Shown: one piece after another, positions 62,680-64,000 of the stretch
Numbering within the stretch: the stretch's first letter is position 1
Layout of the letters: every line of letters begins with the position of its first letter
Source of the DNA: Eutreptiella sp. 'Long Island Sound 2002'
Lineage: Eukaryota > Euglenozoa > Euglenophyceae > Eutreptiales > Eutreptiaceae
DNA: 64,000 nucleotides
Direction of reading: 5' to 3'
Assembly (NCBI GenBank): GCA_964036045.1
Contig: OZ038383.1
Span: forward strand, 41,562,354-41,626,353
Made by a program: the position numbers and the translations under genes
The notes under the pieces: model-generated
Databases searched by the model: none
What the model saw: the letters and a program-made list of their open reading frames with translations, nothing else
Told to the model about the DNA's origin: nothing

Positions 62680-64000
62680 TTGCCTGCCGGTTCGCGAGAT
62701 CTGGCGAAGATTTGCTCTACGGTGGTGGCTTGTGAGCAGGTTGAAAGGCAAATTGGCAATGAGCGAAGAGAAAACAGCTTCACCGAGGCAAAAGACACCA
62801 CCCTCTCTGGTAAGCTTGTCAAGATCCCTCCTGTGCGTGGCCTGCTCGGAGAGGCGTTCATCGAGCTGAAGGAAGGATCGAGGCCCAAAAAGCAACGACC
62901 TTACCAAAATCATGGCAAAAAGCACGAAATTCTTGGCAACATCATTCAGAGAAATCTGCAAGAATTCGGCTGGTTGGAGGCGTGCGTGACCTCTGAGTGG
63001 TATTGTGCACCCTTCACTGTGCTCAAACCTCCCCCAGCAGATCAGAATTCTATTGATGGTTGGCGCATGGTGGTTGAGTTTCGTAATTGGAATGCGGAAA
63101 CTAAAGCTGATTCTCACCCTTTACCCCTCATTGAGGATGAAATTGTAAAGAGCGCCAAGGGGAATTTATTCTCAGTCCTAGATTTAAGGCATGGCTTTCA
63201 CCAGATGCCTCTTCCAAAGTCATCTAGACCCCTGATGTGCATGTGCATTCCAGTGGGTCCTCCTCAGTGGACAGTCATGCTGATGGGCTTACAGAATGCT
63301 CCGAGCTTTTGCCAACGAATGATGGAAAAAGACTTGTTTTCAGAGCACCCTGAGCTTCGCGAATTCGTTTCCGTACATATTGAGGACATAATCATCGCCA
63401 CTGTGGGGGACCGTTTGCCGGAACAGGAACTTGTGGACCTGCATGAGAAACAGTTGAATATTGTCCTCGACATTCCGGACAGAAATCCGCTCATCTGCAG
63501 TTGCAAGAAGGGTAAATTATTTTTGGAAAGTGTCGAATTCTGTGGCAGTTTGCTGCGAAATGGGACACGCCAGTCGAGTCCAGGGAAGCTCCTCGCAATC
63601 CAGAAGTGGAAGCGCCTTGAGACCATTTCGGCCCTTCGTGAATTCCTTGGCTGTTGTAATTTTTACCATACTTTTGTCAAGGATTACGCTAGGTACGCCG
63701 CCCCCGTTACTGATTTACTCAAAGTCGGTAAGGAGGCTGGCCGTGCGAGCTCAAAGGTGCGAGTGCACTGGACCCACAAGTGGGATGAGGCGTTTGTACA
63801 ATTAAATGACGCCCTTTACGAAGTCGCCACTTTGCACGTCCCCAAATTCGGTCGCCCTTTCTGCATTAGGACTGATGCTAGTAAGTAGGCGGTCGGGGCA
63901 GTGTTACAACAATAAGATTTAGAAACTGGGGCTCATTATCCGCTTGCATTCTGGTTGAGGAAGCTTTCTCCTGGACAAATGCAGTGGTCCCCCCGTGAGC
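62680..64000 (+). pseudogene. Reverse transcriptase and start of RNase H, Ty3 element 4 (cut by window end)
   Basis: The RT motifs are LEACVTSEWYCAPFTVLK, WRMVVEFRNWN, FSVLDLRHGFHQMPLPKSSR and LMGLQNAPSFCQRMM. The catalytic box reads HIEDIIIA (near 63380), with Glu in place of the first catalytic Asp of YxDD, so polymerase activity should be lost. The thumb is LREFLGCCNFYHTFV. RNase H begins FCIRTDASK and meets a TAG at 63886-63888, after which AVGAVLQQ continues in frame to the window edge. Confidence 0.85.

Overview
The window is a eukaryotic nuclear region, probably from an alga or other protist with a large, repeat-rich genome. The evidence is GT-AG introns, spliced exons, chromodomain Ty3/gypsy retrotransposons, a tyrosine-recombinase (DIRS-like) element and a LINE. 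Species cannot be fixed from the sequence. I see no bacterial operons, rRNA or CRISPR, and no ordinary housekeeping gene. Almost every open frame belongs to a mobile element, and most frames are broken.

Layout. Positions 3-4469 hold a nearly intact Ty3 pol polyprotein (element 1), followed by about 2.7 kb without genes. A second, truncated integrase copy lies at 7228-7547 and a LINE ORF2 tail at 7550-9145. Positions 9933-56227 (minus strand) hold a gene of unknown function split by a 44-kb nest of elements. The outer shell of the nest is Ty3 element 3 (LTRs 10287-10842 and 53936-54490, target duplication TTCTG). Removing it restores the reading frame of the split gene. Inside it, near the end of its integrase frame, sits a 29-kb inverted-dimer element (23572-52958) whose arms mirror each other about position 43243/43244 with essentially no spacer. 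The left arm is interrupted by Ty3 element 2 (31941-42759, target duplication CGCAT), by a 1.03-kb element with terminal inverted repeats (27971-29000), and by a 2.0-kb insert flanked by 15-bp direct repeats (25643-27682). The right arm is interrupted by a DIRS-like element (44969-48911). From 57559 to 59625 (minus) lies another transposase-like gene. From about 60.4 kb to the end lies Ty3 element 4, related to element 2.

The inverted dimer is the most interesting object. Each arm carries the same two genes reading away from the centre: a transposase-like protein and a spliced gene with a ParB-like N-terminal domain. Each arm also carries seven copies of a palindrome close to TTGCGCGAGGCCTCGCGCAA. 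They lie in three of the four short introns of the ParB-like gene, between the two genes and beyond the stop codon. A ParB-like protein together with repeated palindromes recalls a parS-type partition or centromere system, but intron-borne hairpins (introner-like) are an alternative.

A second theme is a Dam-methyltransferase-like domain between protease and reverse transcriptase in all four Ty3 elements. It resembles a domain found after RNase H in the DIRS-like element. All assignments rest on reading motifs by eye; no database search was run.
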